Part shown: positions 45,624 through 54,053 of the stretch, piece by piece
Layout: the number at the start of each line of letters is the position of its first letter
Position numbering within the stretch: the first letter of the stretch is position 1
Origin: QHCA01 sp003244095
GTDB taxonomy: Bacteria; Actinomycetota; Actinomycetes; Mycobacteriales; QHCA01
Length of the DNA: 64,000 bases
Assembly: GCA_038329965.1 (NCBI GenBank)
Contig: JBBQNN010000010.1
Coordinates: forward strand, 9,911-73,910
Direction of reading: 5' to 3'
Notes under the pieces: generated by a model
Database searches by the model: none
Told to the model about the DNA's origin: nothing
Seen by the model: the letters and a program-made list of their open reading frames with translations, nothing else
Position numbers and translations under genes: made by a program

Positions 45624-46018
45624 TGGCGGAGCCGGTGCACCTGCGGCCCCCGCTGCGGCAGTTCCTCACCCTGCCCGCGCTGGCCATCGCACTCTTCGCG
45701 CTCACCGCGTTGCTGCCGCCGCACCGAGCCCAGTGGCTGCTGTTCCCGCTGACCGCGGTGCTGATGATCGCACCGGCCCGCGGCCTGCTGCTCACCGACG
45801 ACCACCTCGTCTTCTGGCGGCTGTTCGGCCGGCGGCGGATCGCCTGGTCCGACGTCACCGAGATCGGCGTCAGGACCGGCGCACTCACCGTGACGGCCAA
45901 TCACATCAACGAGCGCCTCTCGGCACTGCGGCCCGGCTGGGTGATCAAGGATCCCGAGTTCGACCGCAAGCTCGAGGTGGTGCGCCGGTGGTGGGCCGAA
46001 CGCCGCTCCCCCGCGTAG
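45623..46018 (+). CDS. Small membrane PH-domain-like protein
   Basis: A 131-residue protein with two membrane helices (LPALAIALFALTALL and QWLLFPLTAVLMI) and a C-terminal domain with RGLLLTDDHLVFWRLFGRRRIAWSDVTEI, resembling bacterial PH domains (DUF3093/DUF304-like). It is inserted on the opposite strand between the MaoC and acyl-CoA dehydrogenase genes. Function unknown. Confidence 0.75.
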   Translation: MAEPVHLRPPLRQFLTLPALAIALFALTALLPPHRAQWLLFPLTAVLMIAPARGLLLTDDHLVFWRLFGRRRIAWSDVTEIGVRTGALTVTANHINERLSALRPGWVIKDPEFDRKLEVVRRWWAERRSPA

Positions 46019-46091
46019 TCCGGCCGCAGCAGGGAGCCGGGCAGGCATCCCTCGCCCTGCCTGCGGAAGAGCCCGGCGAGCGATGGTGTGC

Positions 46092-47291
46092 TCACCGCTT
46101 CAACGCGTACTCCTCGAGGAGGCGCCGACCGATGATCATCTTCTGGATCTCGGCCGTGCCCTCGCCGATGAGCAGCATCGGCGCCTCGCGGTAGAGCCGC
46201 TCGATCTCGTACTCGATGCTGTAGCCGAAGCCGCCGTGGATCCGGAAGGAGTCCTCGACGACCTCCTTGCAGAACTCCGCGGCGAGGTACTTGGCCATGC
46301 CCGCCTCCAGGTCGTTGCGCTCCCCGGAGTCCTTGACCCGCGCCGCGCGGACCATCATGCCGTGGATCGCCTCGACCTTGGTGGCCATCTCGGCCAGCTT
46401 GAACTGGATCGCCTGATGCTGCGCGATCGGCTTGCCGAAGGCCTCCCGCTGCTGGGCGTAGCGCACGCCGAGCTCGAACGCCCGCTGCGCGACACCGCAG
46501 CCGCGCGCCGCCACGTTGACCCGGCCCACCTCGATGCCGTCCATCATCTGGTAGAAGCCGCGACCGACACCCGCTTCGCCGCCGAGGACGGCCGTGCCCG
46601 GCACCCGGTGGTCGGCGAGGATCATCTCCGTCGACTCCACCCCCTTGTAGCCCATCTTCTCGATGTGCCCCGGGATCGTGATGCCCCCCGACTGCGACGC
46701 CCCGGGCGTCTTCTCCAACAGGAAGGCGGTCATGTTCCGGTAGACCGACTCCTCGCCGGTGTCGGTCTTCACCAGGGTCGCCACGACGGCCGACCGCAGC
46801 CCGTTGGTGATCCACATCTTCTGCCCGTCGAGCACCCAGTCGTCGCCGTCGCGGACGGCGCGAGTCTTGATCGCGGCGACGTCGGAGCCGCACCCGGGCT
46901 CGGACATCGAGAACGCCCCGCGGATCTCGCCGGTGGCCATCCGGGGCAGGAAGTGCTGCTTCTGCTCGCTGGTCCCGTGCTGGCGCAGCAGGTAGGCGAC
47001 GATGAAGTGGGTGTTGATGATGCCCGACACGCTCATCCAGCCGCGGGCGATCTCCTCGACGACCAGCGCGTACGTGAGCAGCGACTCGCCGAGGCCGCCA
47101 TACTCCTCGTCGATCATGAGCCCGAACAGGCCCATCTGCTTCATCCCCTCGACGATCGCCTCGGGGAACTCGTCCTTGTGCTCCAGGTCGGTGGCGTACG
47201 GGAGGATCTCCTTGTCGACGAAGGTCCGCACCGTCGCGAGGATCTCGCGCTGGACGTCGGTGAGCCCCTCTGTCTGCCCGAGGCGTGCCAC
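46092..47291 (-). CDS. Acyl-CoA dehydrogenase, methylsuccinyl-CoA dehydrogenase-like
   Basis: A 399-residue FAD enzyme. The FAD/substrate segments AFSMSEPGCGSD and WITNG and the C-terminal IGEGTAEIQKMIIGR identify an acyl-CoA dehydrogenase. The start MARLGQTEGLTDVQREIL and overall sequence match the dehydrogenase of the streptomycete ethylmalonyl-CoA cluster, which oxidises methylsuccinyl-CoA to mesaconyl-CoA. MaoC and CoA ester lyase genes nearby support this. The crotonyl-CoA carboxylase/reductase and ethylmalonyl-CoA mutase genes are not in the window. Confidence 0.9.
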   Translation of the reverse strand: MARLGQTEGLTDVQREILATVRTFVDKEILPYATDLEHKDEFPEAIVEGMKQMGLFGLMIDEEYGGLGESLLTYALVVEEIARGWMSVSGIINTHFIVAYLLRQHGTSEQKQHFLPRMATGEIRGAFSMSEPGCGSDVAAIKTRAVRDGDDWVLDGQKMWITNGLRSAVVATLVKTDTGEESVYRNMTAFLLEKTPGASQSGGITIPGHIEKMGYKGVESTEMILADHRVPGTAVLGGEAGVGRGFYQMMDGIEVGRVNVAARGCGVAQRAFELGVRYAQQREAFGKPIAQHQAIQFKLAEMATKVEAIHGMMVRAARVKDSGERNDLEAGMAKYLAAEFCKEVVEDSFRIHGGFGYSIEYEIERLYREAPMLLIGEGTAEIQKMIIGRRLLEEYALKR

Positions 47292-47461
47292 GGTCCACTC
47301 CGATCGCTAGGCGCTGTCGCTGCAGGCAGTATCCCGTGCCGGCCCGTTCTCCGGGCCACCACGCGTGCCGTACTGTGCCGACCTCGGGGAGGTGGTGGTC
47401 ACCGGTCGCGGGACCGGAACGCACAGCGCCCTAGAGTGATCTCGACGAGATGGAGACCGGC

Positions 47462-47812
47462 ATGACGCAGCCACCCCCGCACTACGGTGACCAGCCCCCT
47501 CAGTACGGCGCGGGGCCGCCGTACGGCGGCTATCCGCCGCCGCAGCAGGCGGCACCGACCAACACGATGGCCATCATCGCGCTGGTATGCGCGTTCCTGT
47601 TCGCTCCCGCGGGCCTGATCTGCGGCATCGTCGCGCGCCGGCAGATCAAGCAGAACGGTGAGCAGGGTGACGGGCTGGCGCTGGCCGCCATCATCATCAG
47701 CATCCTGGAGCTGGTCGTCGGCGTGATCGCGTTCGTCTTCGTGATCATCCTGATCTTCGCGGCCGCCGACGTGGTGACGCATTTCCCGACACCCTCACCG
47801 TTCCCCACCTGA
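47462..47812 (+). CDS. DUF4190-type small membrane protein
   Basis: A 116-residue protein. A Pro/Tyr/Gly-rich N-terminus (MTQPPPHYGDQPPQYG) leads to two membrane helices: IIALVCAFLFAPAGLICGIVARRQI, the DUF4190 core, and IISILELVVGVIAFVFVIILIF. Function unknown. The ATG at 47462 has GGAG upstream; the ATG at 47450 is an alternative. It sits on the opposite strand between dehydrogenase and lyase genes. Confidence 0.8.
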   Translation: MTQPPPHYGDQPPQYGAGPPYGGYPPPQQAAPTNTMAIIALVCAFLFAPAGLICGIVARRQIKQNGEQGDGLALAAIIISILELVVGVIAFVFVIILIFAAADVVTHFPTPSPFPT

Positions 47813-47823
47813 GCGAGCCCGCG

Positions 47824-48771
47824 TCAACGCGCAGGCGGCTCGAACTTCGACGTGCGCCGCAGGCCGGCGGCTCGGCCCTTGGCGGCGATGACCAGGGCCA
47901 TCTTGCGCGAGGCCTCGTCGATCATCTCCTCGCCCAACATGACCGCCCCGAGCTTCTCCACCGTCGTGTAGTGGTCGTAGGCGTCCAGGATCAGCTCGGC
48001 GTGGTCGTAGTCGTCCTGCTTGGGTGCGTAGATCTCGTTGGCCGCGTCGATCTGCCCCGGGTGCAGCACCCACTTGCCGTCGAACCCCAGCGCCTGCGAG
48101 CGCCTGGCCACCGCACGGAAGCCGTCGACGTCGCGGATCTGCAGGTACGGGCCGTCGATGGCCTGCACGCCCCGCGCCCGGGCCGCCATGAGAATCTGCA
48201 TGAGGATGTAGTGGTAGGGATCGGCAGGGTAGTCGGGATTGAGCCCGCCGACGACCAGGCTCGGCATGTTGATCGAGGCCATGAAGTCGGCCGGCCCGAA
48301 CACGATGGTCTGGATCCGGTCGCTGGCGAAGGCGATGTGGTTGACGTTGATGAGGCCCTGGGGGTTCTCGATCTGCGCCTCGATGCCGATCCGGCCGACC
48401 TCGTAGCCCATCGTCTTCTCGATCTGGGTCAGGGTGAGGTCGAGCCAGTGCACCTGCTCGGCGTCGGCGACCTTGGGCAGCATCACAGCGTCGAGGTTGG
48501 CCCCGGCTCCCTCGACCACGCTGACCACGTCACGATAGGTCCACTGGGTCGTCAGGTCGTTGACCCGGACCACCCGCGTCTTCTCCCCCCACCCTCCGCC
48601 GTTGAGTGCGGCGACGATGTTGGCCCGCGCGCTCTCCTTGGCATCGGGCGCGACGGAGTCCTCCAGGTCGAGGAACACCTGGTCGGCCGGCAGCCCCGGA
48701 GCCTTGCCGAGCATCTTGAGCGAGCTGCCGGGGACGGCCAGGCAGGACCGGCGCGGGCGCAGGGTCTCCAT
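47824..48771 (-). CDS. mcl: CoA ester lyase (L-malyl-CoA/beta-methylmalyl-CoA lyase)
   Basis: A 315-residue CitE/HpcH-type TIM-barrel enzyme. Typical segments are RRSCLAVPGS, VFLDLEDSVAP, RVVRVND, the metal-binding Glu in IEAQIENPQGL, FGPADFMASI and the C-terminal GFDGKWVLHPGQIDAANE. It is nearly identical in architecture to the lyase of the actinomycete ethylmalonyl-CoA cluster, which splits beta-methylmalyl-CoA to glyoxylate and propionyl-CoA. It lies upstream of the dehydrogenase and MaoC genes on the same strand. Confidence 0.9.
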   Translation of the reverse strand: METLRPRRSCLAVPGSSLKMLGKAPGLPADQVFLDLEDSVAPDAKESARANIVAALNGGGWGEKTRVVRVNDLTTQWTYRDVVSVVEGAGANLDAVMLPKVADAEQVHWLDLTLTQIEKTMGYEVGRIGIEAQIENPQGLINVNHIAFASDRIQTIVFGPADFMASINMPSLVVGGLNPDYPADPYHYILMQILMAARARGVQAIDGPYLQIRDVDGFRAVARRSQALGFDGKWVLHPGQIDAANEIYAPKQDDYDHAELILDAYDHYTTVEKLGAVMLGEEMIDEASRKMALVIAAKGRAAGLRRTSKFEPPAR

Positions 48772-48804
48772 GCGTCTGGATGGTAGTTGCGCGCATCCCC
48801 CTGC

Positions 48805-49737
48805 TCATTCGAGAGGTACGGCACGGCCGCCGGAGCGCACCACGATCGCCAGGCCGGCCAGCAGCAGCGCCAGGCCGGGCAGCGCGGCCAGCGCCGGGGT
48901 CTGCCGCAGGAACACCGCCGCGACGATCGCCGCCCCAGGCACCTCGAACAGGATGGCCAGGCTGACCACGGTCGCGCTGGTCGACGACAGCACCCGGTTG
49001 ATCAGCGAGTGGCCGATCAACTGGGCGGCGACGGTCAGGGCGACCAGCCGAGCCCAGGTGCCGCCGTCGTACCCGCCGAGGCGCTGGCCGCTCACCAGGC
49101 AGACGATCAGCAGCACGGCGGCACACAGGGAATAGGCGACGGTGGTGTAGACGGTCGTGGAGACGGTGCGCCGGCTGGCACCGCCGGCGGTCACGTATGC
49201 GGCCGCCAGGGCGCCTCCAGCCACCGCCAGCAGGTCACCGGTCACGGCGCGGGTGGAGATGCTGAAGTCGGCACCGGTCACCAGGGCCGCTCCGAAAACG
49301 CCGACGCCGATGCCCACCCAGGCACCGCCGCGGATCCGGCGGCCGAACGCCCGGGCCAGCACGGCGGCCCAGATCGGCTGTGTGGCGACCAGGGCCGTGG
49401 CAGAGGCGACGCTGGTCAGCTTGACGCTGGGCACCCAGGTGGCGAAGTGCGCCGCCAGGAGCACCCCGGCCAGCGCGCAGACCCGCCACTCCCGCCCGCT
49501 CAGTCGTCGGAACTCCTGCCGGAAGCGCACCAGCGCCACCGGCCCGATCACCACCATCGCCATGGCGTTGCGCCAGAACGCGATGGCCAGAGCCGGCGCG
49601 GCTGTCGCGGCGATCAGGGGCCCCGAGGTCGACACACCGAGCACGGCGATGGCGATCAGCAGCGTGTCCCGCGGCGGCGGCAGGTGCATCGCCTCGTTGT
49701 CGCTGCCAGGATCGCGCAGGTCGGCTGACCGGGCCAC
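48805..49737 (-). CDS. EamA/DMT-family transporter
   Basis: A 310-residue integral membrane protein with ten predicted helices in two EamA repeats. Conserved segments include AFWRNAMAMVV, TQPIWAAVLARAFG and the second-repeat IGHSLINRVLSSTSATVVSLA. Members export amino acids and metabolites. The GTG start directly abuts the PhzF stop codon (TAG then GTG), so the genes are translationally linked. Substrate unknown. Confidence 0.88.
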   Translation of the reverse strand: MARSADLRDPGSDNEAMHLPPPRDTLLIAIAVLGVSTSGPLIAATAAPALAIAFWRNAMAMVVIGPVALVRFRQEFRRLSGREWRVCALAGVLLAAHFATWVPSVKLTSVASATALVATQPIWAAVLARAFGRRIRGGAWVGIGVGVFGAALVTGADFSISTRAVTGDLLAVAGGALAAAYVTAGGASRRTVSTTVYTTVAYSLCAAVLLIVCLVSGQRLGGYDGGTWARLVALTVAAQLIGHSLINRVLSSTSATVVSLAILFEVPGAAIVAAVFLRQTPALAALPGLALLLAGLAIVVRSGGRAVPLE

Positions 49738-50586
49738 CTACGGCTCGCGGATCGTGCCGCTGGCCACCGGCGCGACCCGGCCCGCGACGGTCGCGAGCAC
49801 CGGCCGGCCGCCTTCGGCCGTGACCGTGCAGGCCAGTGTCGAGGGCCGCAGCATCTCCACTCCCTGCCGGACGGTGTAACCGTGGGTGCCCTCCGGTCCG
49901 AGCAGCCCGCCGACCACCAGCCACAGGCCGTAGCCCAGGGCCGCGGAGCCGGTGGCCGGGTCCTCGAGCACCCCGACCTCGCCGGCGAAGACCCGCGCCC
50001 GGGCCGTCCCGGTGTTGCTGTCCCATGCCGAGACGCTCAGGCCGGAGTCGAGCCCCAGCGGGAGCAGCCGGGCCAGATCCGGGACGGTGCGGGACAGCGC
50101 GTCGGGATGCACGGACAGGTACGCGAAGGAGATGCCGCAGCCGGCCTTGCGCGGTGCCGGCCCGGCGTAGTCGGCCGGCGACAGGCCGACGGCGCCCAGG
50201 AGGTCCGCCGGGTCGAGCTCGTCACCGACCTGCGGCTGCCCACCGGTGAGGGTGACCAACTCGGGGCCGACGTGCACCGGCAGCAGCCCGGCGCCGCACT
50301 CCTGGACCACGGCTCCGGCGGGGATGCGCCCCAGGCGGGCCAGCGTGTGGGCGGCGCCGACGCTGGGGTGACCGGCGAAGGGCAGCTCGGTCTCCGGGGT
50401 GAAGATCCGCAGCCGGTAGTCGGCCGTGTCGCTGGCCATCGGGAAGACGGTCTCGGACAGGTGGAACTCCCGGGCCAGCGCCTGCATCTGCCGTGTCGTC
50501 AACGCGCCGCCGTCGAGCACCACGGCGAGCGGGTTGCCCTCGAACGGCCGGTCGGTGAACACGTCGACGATCTCGTAGCGCAGCAC
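49738..50586 (-). CDS. PhzF-family isomerase/epimerase-like protein
   Basis: A 282-residue protein with the PhzF hallmark LREIVDVFT-like start (MLRYEIVDVFTDRPFEGNPLAVVLD), the catalytic Glu in FHLSETVFP and the second half-domain motif EDPATGSAALGYG. PhzF itself isomerises a phenazine precursor; most homologues have unknown substrates, and no phenazine genes are near. It is coupled to the EamA transporter gene. Confidence 0.9.
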   Translation of the reverse strand: MLRYEIVDVFTDRPFEGNPLAVVLDGGALTTRQMQALAREFHLSETVFPMASDTADYRLRIFTPETELPFAGHPSVGAAHTLARLGRIPAGAVVQECGAGLLPVHVGPELVTLTGGQPQVGDELDPADLLGAVGLSPADYAGPAPRKAGCGISFAYLSVHPDALSRTVPDLARLLPLGLDSGLSVSAWDSNTGTARARVFAGEVGVLEDPATGSAALGYGLWLVVGGLLGPEGTHGYTVRQGVEMLRPSTLACTVTAEGGRPVLATVAGRVAPVASGTIREP

Positions 50587-50675
50587 CCCGCGACCCTACT
50601 TCGGCGGGGGACGGCGAGCCGGCTCCCCGGGCGTTGACGTACCTTTGGCCCCGGACCTTCGACCACGGGGACTGG

Positions 50676-51677
50676 ATGACTGACTACGACGACAATTATC
50701 GAGGCGGCCCCACGTGGCCGCCCGGATCGGCATCCACAGGGGTCGCCGAGCCGACGACCCCCCCGGTCCGCCCGACTCCGGCATGGAGCGATCCGCGGCG
50801 CTGGCTGCTGGTGGCCGTCCCGCTGGCGGTGCTGCTGCTGGTCGGCGGTTTCGTACTGTTCTGGCCGCACGCCAAGCCCGCCCCGTCGTCGCCGCCGCCG
50901 CCGCCGTCCGGGAAGCCCACCGTGCCGACCGGGGCGACGCTGTTCGGGCCGAGCATCGCCCGTCCGTCGGACCTGACCCGGTGGGGGTCCACGGCGACCG
51001 ATCCGCTGCCCGTGGCGCGGGTGTTCATCTCCGGGGCGCTGCCCGCCGCGTGGGGTGACGACCCGGTCCTGGCCTCGACCTCGGCCAGGACGACCGTCGT
51101 GCTGTCGTTCAAGACGGGCACCCCGGAGGCCCTGGGCGCCTTCCTCAAGTCGCGACCGGCCGGCCAGAAGGTGTACGTCAGCTACTACCACGAGCCGGAG
51201 GACCAGATCGCCAAGGGCACCTTCACGGCGGAGCAGTACCGCGCGACATGGCAGAGGTACTCCCCGGTCATCCGGGCGGCCGGAGGCATCCCGACGCTGA
51301 TCCTCCAGCAGTACACGACGCAGGCGGCCTCAGGCCGCAACTGGCGCGACTACTACCCCGGCGACGCCGTAGACGTGGTTGCCTGGGACGCCTACAACCC
51401 GGCCCGCAAGACCAAGAAACCCGGTTACACCGACTACGAGAAGAAGATCATCCCGCGCATCGAGAAGATCGCGACCGCGATCGGCAAGCCGTGGGGGCTG
51501 GCGGAGTTCGGCTCACCCATCGTCGGCACGGACGCCGAGCGGGTCGCCTGGGCGAAGGCAGTGCGGCGATCCGTGGCCCAGCACGGTGCGCTGTGGGCCT
51601 GCTGGTGGGACGTCAAGAGTCCGGGCTTCGACGACACGGCGTCCTCACCCGTCCGGGCCGCCTGGCGCGCACCTTAG
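50676..51677 (+). CDS. Membrane-anchored glycoside hydrolase-like protein
   Basis: A 333-residue protein. After a cytoplasmic Pro-rich arm there is one membrane helix (RWLLVAVPLAVLLLVGGFVLFW), then a Pro linker and an extracellular TIM-barrel-like domain. Its candidate catalytic Glu residues are in YVSYYHEPEDQ and WGLAEFGSP, as in GH26-like mannanases. VVAWDAYNP and WWDVKSPGFDD complete the barrel pattern. It probably acts on cell-wall or environmental polysaccharide, though the family link is by motif only. The ATG at 50676 is preferred over a GTG 42 bases upstream. Confidence 0.8.
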   Translation: MTDYDDNYRGGPTWPPGSASTGVAEPTTPPVRPTPAWSDPRRWLLVAVPLAVLLLVGGFVLFWPHAKPAPSSPPPPPSGKPTVPTGATLFGPSIARPSDLTRWGSTATDPLPVARVFISGALPAAWGDDPVLASTSARTTVVLSFKTGTPEALGAFLKSRPAGQKVYVSYYHEPEDQIAKGTFTAEQYRATWQRYSPVIRAAGGIPTLILQQYTTQAASGRNWRDYYPGDAVDVVAWDAYNPARKTKKPGYTDYEKKIIPRIEKIATAIGKPWGLAEFGSPIVGTDAERVAWAKAVRRSVAQHGALWACWWDVKSPGFDDTASSPVRAAWRAP

Positions 51678-51704
51678 GCCGGCCGGCGCGGATACCCTTC
51701 CCCG

Positions 51705-52220
51705 GTGGCACCGGCATCGAGCTACGGACACGCCCCGGCGATCATCGCCGAGGCGACCAAGAAGTCCGACCTGCTCTGGCTGGGCTCCGACGACTGGTTG
51801 CCCACCGCGGCCTGGCACATCTGGCACGGCGACTCCGCGTGGGTCGTCACCGGCCCCGGTGAGCAGCCGCTGCCCAGCATCCGCGACCTGCCAACGGCGG
51901 CGGTGACGGTGCGCTCCAAGGACAACCTCAACCGGGTGGTGACGTGGGAGGCGCTGGTGTGGCGGATCGACCCCGGTACGGAGGAATGGGACGAGGTCGT
52001 ACCCCTGCTCCTGGCCAAGCGGCTGAACCTGCCCGACGGTGAGGGGGCCGCCGCCCGGTGGGCGGCACGGTGCACGGTCATCCGCCTGGAGCCGACCGGG
52101 CGGCTGCTGGAGGCGGGCAGCACGCTGCCGGCGGACTCCGGCGCCCTGCCGCCGCGCCGGACGCGGGCGACGACCTCGGTGCGGGTGCCGTTCACCCTCG
52201 GGCGCCGCCGTCGGATCTGA
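51705..52220 (+). CDS. Conserved actinobacterial protein, possible FMN-binding split barrel
   Basis: A 171-residue soluble protein. The pattern AWHIWHGDSAWVVTGPGEQPLP, VTVRSKDNLNRVVTWEALVWRI and CTVIRLEPTGRLLE resembles split-barrel flavin/F420-binding proteins, but the cofactor residues cannot be assigned. TACCCT lies six bases before the GTG, suggesting a leaderless mRNA. Function unknown. Confidence 0.72.
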   Translation: MAPASSYGHAPAIIAEATKKSDLLWLGSDDWLPTAAWHIWHGDSAWVVTGPGEQPLPSIRDLPTAAVTVRSKDNLNRVVTWEALVWRIDPGTEEWDEVVPLLLAKRLNLPDGEGAAARWAARCTVIRLEPTGRLLEAGSTLPADSGALPPRRTRATTSVRVPFTLGRRRRI

Positions 52221-52266
52221 GGTCAGCACCCGGCGGCCACCCGGCGTCACGGTAGCCTGATCACTC

Positions 52267-53517
52267 GTGACGACCGCGACCCGGGTTTACCTCGCGCGGC
52301 TCTCCGGCATCGCGGTGTTCGACCCCAACGGCGACCAGGTGGGCCGGGTGCGAGACGCCGTGGTCAACCTGCGCACCGACAGCCAGGCGCCGCGGGTGCT
52401 CGGCCTGGTCGTGGAGATCACGCACCGGCGCCGCATCTTCCTGCCGCTGGGCCGGGTGACCAGCGTCGACCCCGATGCGGTCGTGCTGGGCACCGCCAAG
52501 GTCAGCCTGCGCCGGTTCGAACAGCGCCCCGGCGAGGTGCTGGTCCTCGGCGGCCTGCTGGACCGCCACGTGACGCTGCGCGAGAGCGGGCAGCCGGCCA
52601 TCGTCATCGACGCGGCCATGGAGCAGACCCGCGCCCGCGACTGGGTGCTGGGCAAGCTCGCGGTCCGCGAGTTGCTGCACCTCGGCCGGCTCGGCCGGCG
52701 CCGCGGCCAGGTGCACCAGCTCGACTGGGACCAGGTCGAGGGCCTGCACCTGCCCGAGGGTGAGCAGGGGGCGGCCAACCTGCTGGCGGCGTTCGCCAAG
52801 CTGCGGCCGGCGGACCTGGCCGGGGTGTTCAAGGACCTCTCCGCCAAGCGCCGGCACGAGGTGGCCCAGGCCCTCGACGACGACCGGCTGGCCGACGTGC
52901 TCGAAGAGCTGCCCGAGGAGGACCAGATCCAGATCCTGGCCAGCCTGACCGGCGAGCGCGCCGCCGACGTCCTCGAAGCGATGGACCCCGACGATGCGGC
53001 GGACCTGCTGCACGAATTGCCGGCCGGTGAGCAGGAGCGGCTGCTGGAGCTCATGGAGCCCGCCGAGGCGGCGCCGGTGCGCCGCCTGCTGCGCTACTCC
53101 GAGGACACAGCGGGTGGCCTGATGACCTCCGAGCCGGTGATCCTCACGCCGGACTCCTCCGTCGCCGAGGCGCTGGCGCGGGTACGCGACCCGCGGCTGA
53201 CCCCGGCGCTCGCGGCCCAGGTCTACGTCTGCCGGCCGCCGATGGCCACGCCCACCGGCAAGTATCTCGGCATCGCCCACCTGCAGCGGTTGCTCCGCGA
53301 GCCGCCGTCCGCCCTGATCGGCGGGGTCGTCGACGACGACATCTCCCCCCTGGACCCCGAGACCAGCCTCCGCGACGTGGCGAGCTACCTGGCGACCTAC
53401 AACCTCGTCGCCGTACCCGTGATCGACGACAACCGCCGCCTGGTCGGCGCGGTGACCGTGGACGACGTGCTCGACCACCTGCTCCCGGCGAACTGGCGGG
53501 AGGGCTCCCATGGCTGA
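52267..53517 (+). CDS. Soluble MgtE N-terminal/CBS-domain protein
   Basis: A 416-residue protein. A PRC-barrel-like N-terminal domain (residues 1-160) is followed by the MgtE intracellular N domain (VFKDLSAKRRHEVAQAL, DILASLTG-type repeats LTGERAADVLEAMDPDDAADLLHEL) and two CBS motifs. The Mg2+ channel membrane domain of MgtE is absent. It may sense Mg2+ or adenine nucleotides. The gene overlaps the DUF1003 gene by eight bases, a conserved pair in actinobacteria. Confidence 0.9.
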   Translation: MTTATRVYLARLSGIAVFDPNGDQVGRVRDAVVNLRTDSQAPRVLGLVVEITHRRRIFLPLGRVTSVDPDAVVLGTAKVSLRRFEQRPGEVLVLGGLLDRHVTLRESGQPAIVIDAAMEQTRARDWVLGKLAVRELLHLGRLGRRRGQVHQLDWDQVEGLHLPEGEQGAANLLAAFAKLRPADLAGVFKDLSAKRRHEVAQALDDDRLADVLEELPEEDQIQILASLTGERAADVLEAMDPDDAADLLHELPAGEQERLLELMEPAEAAPVRRLLRYSEDTAGGLMTSEPVILTPDSSVAEALARVRDPRLTPALAAQVYVCRPPMATPTGKYLGIAHLQRLLREPPSALIGGVVDDDISPLDPETSLRDVASYLATYNLVAVPVIDDNRRLVGAVTVDDVLDHLLPANWREGSHG

Positions 53518-54001
53518 CCGCGGGCGGATGCGCCTCGACCAGCCCAAGACCCCCCGGCGCGGTGTGCCACGACCCAGCTACTCGCCGGAGACGTTCGGCC
53601 GGATCGCCGAGCGCTTCGCGCGCTTCCTCGGCACGTCGCGATTCCTCGTCTACATGACGATCTTCATCGTCATCTGGATCTCGTGGAACGCCCTGGCACC
53701 CAGGTCCGCGCGATTCGACCCGTACACGTTCACCTTCCTCACCCTGCTGCTCTCCCTGCAGGCCTCCTACGCCGCGCCGCTGATCCTGCTGGCGCAGAAC
53801 CGCCAGGCCGACCGCGACCGCGTCTTCCTGGAGGAGGACCGGGTGCGCGCACTAGCGGCAAAGGCCGACATCGAGTACCTCGCCCGCGAGCTCGCCGCGA
53901 TGCGGGTCGCGATCGGCGAGCTCGCCACCCGGGACTTCATCCGCTCCGAGATGGCCCGGCTCGGCGACGACGAACGCGAGCGTGATCCCGAACGCGGTTG
54001 A
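53510..54001 (+). CDS. DUF1003 membrane protein
   Basis: A 163-residue protein with two membrane helices (FLVYMTIFIVIWISWNAL and TFLTLLLSLQASYAAPLILLAQ) and the DUF1003 motif NRQADRDRVFLEEDRV in a cytoplasmic coiled tail. Family function unknown. It is fused by overlap with the MgtE-N/CBS gene and lies 53 bp before the PilB-like gene. Confidence 0.9.
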   Translation: MADRGRMRLDQPKTPRRGVPRPSYSPETFGRIAERFARFLGTSRFLVYMTIFIVIWISWNALAPRSARFDPYTFTFLTLLLSLQASYAAPLILLAQNRQADRDRVFLEEDRVRALAAKADIEYLARELAAMRVAIGELATRDFIRSEMARLGDDERERDPERG

Positions 54002-54053
54002 AGCCGCGACTTCACCCATTAAGCCTAAGGGCCAAGCTGTCGAGACTTCGACC

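Noticed and set aside
47341..47357. Short GGCCCG/CGGGCC hairpin between dehydrogenase and DUF4190 genes as a terminator
   Set aside because: It lies upstream of both divergent genes, so a terminator role makes little sense; the 6-bp stem is common by chance at this G+C.
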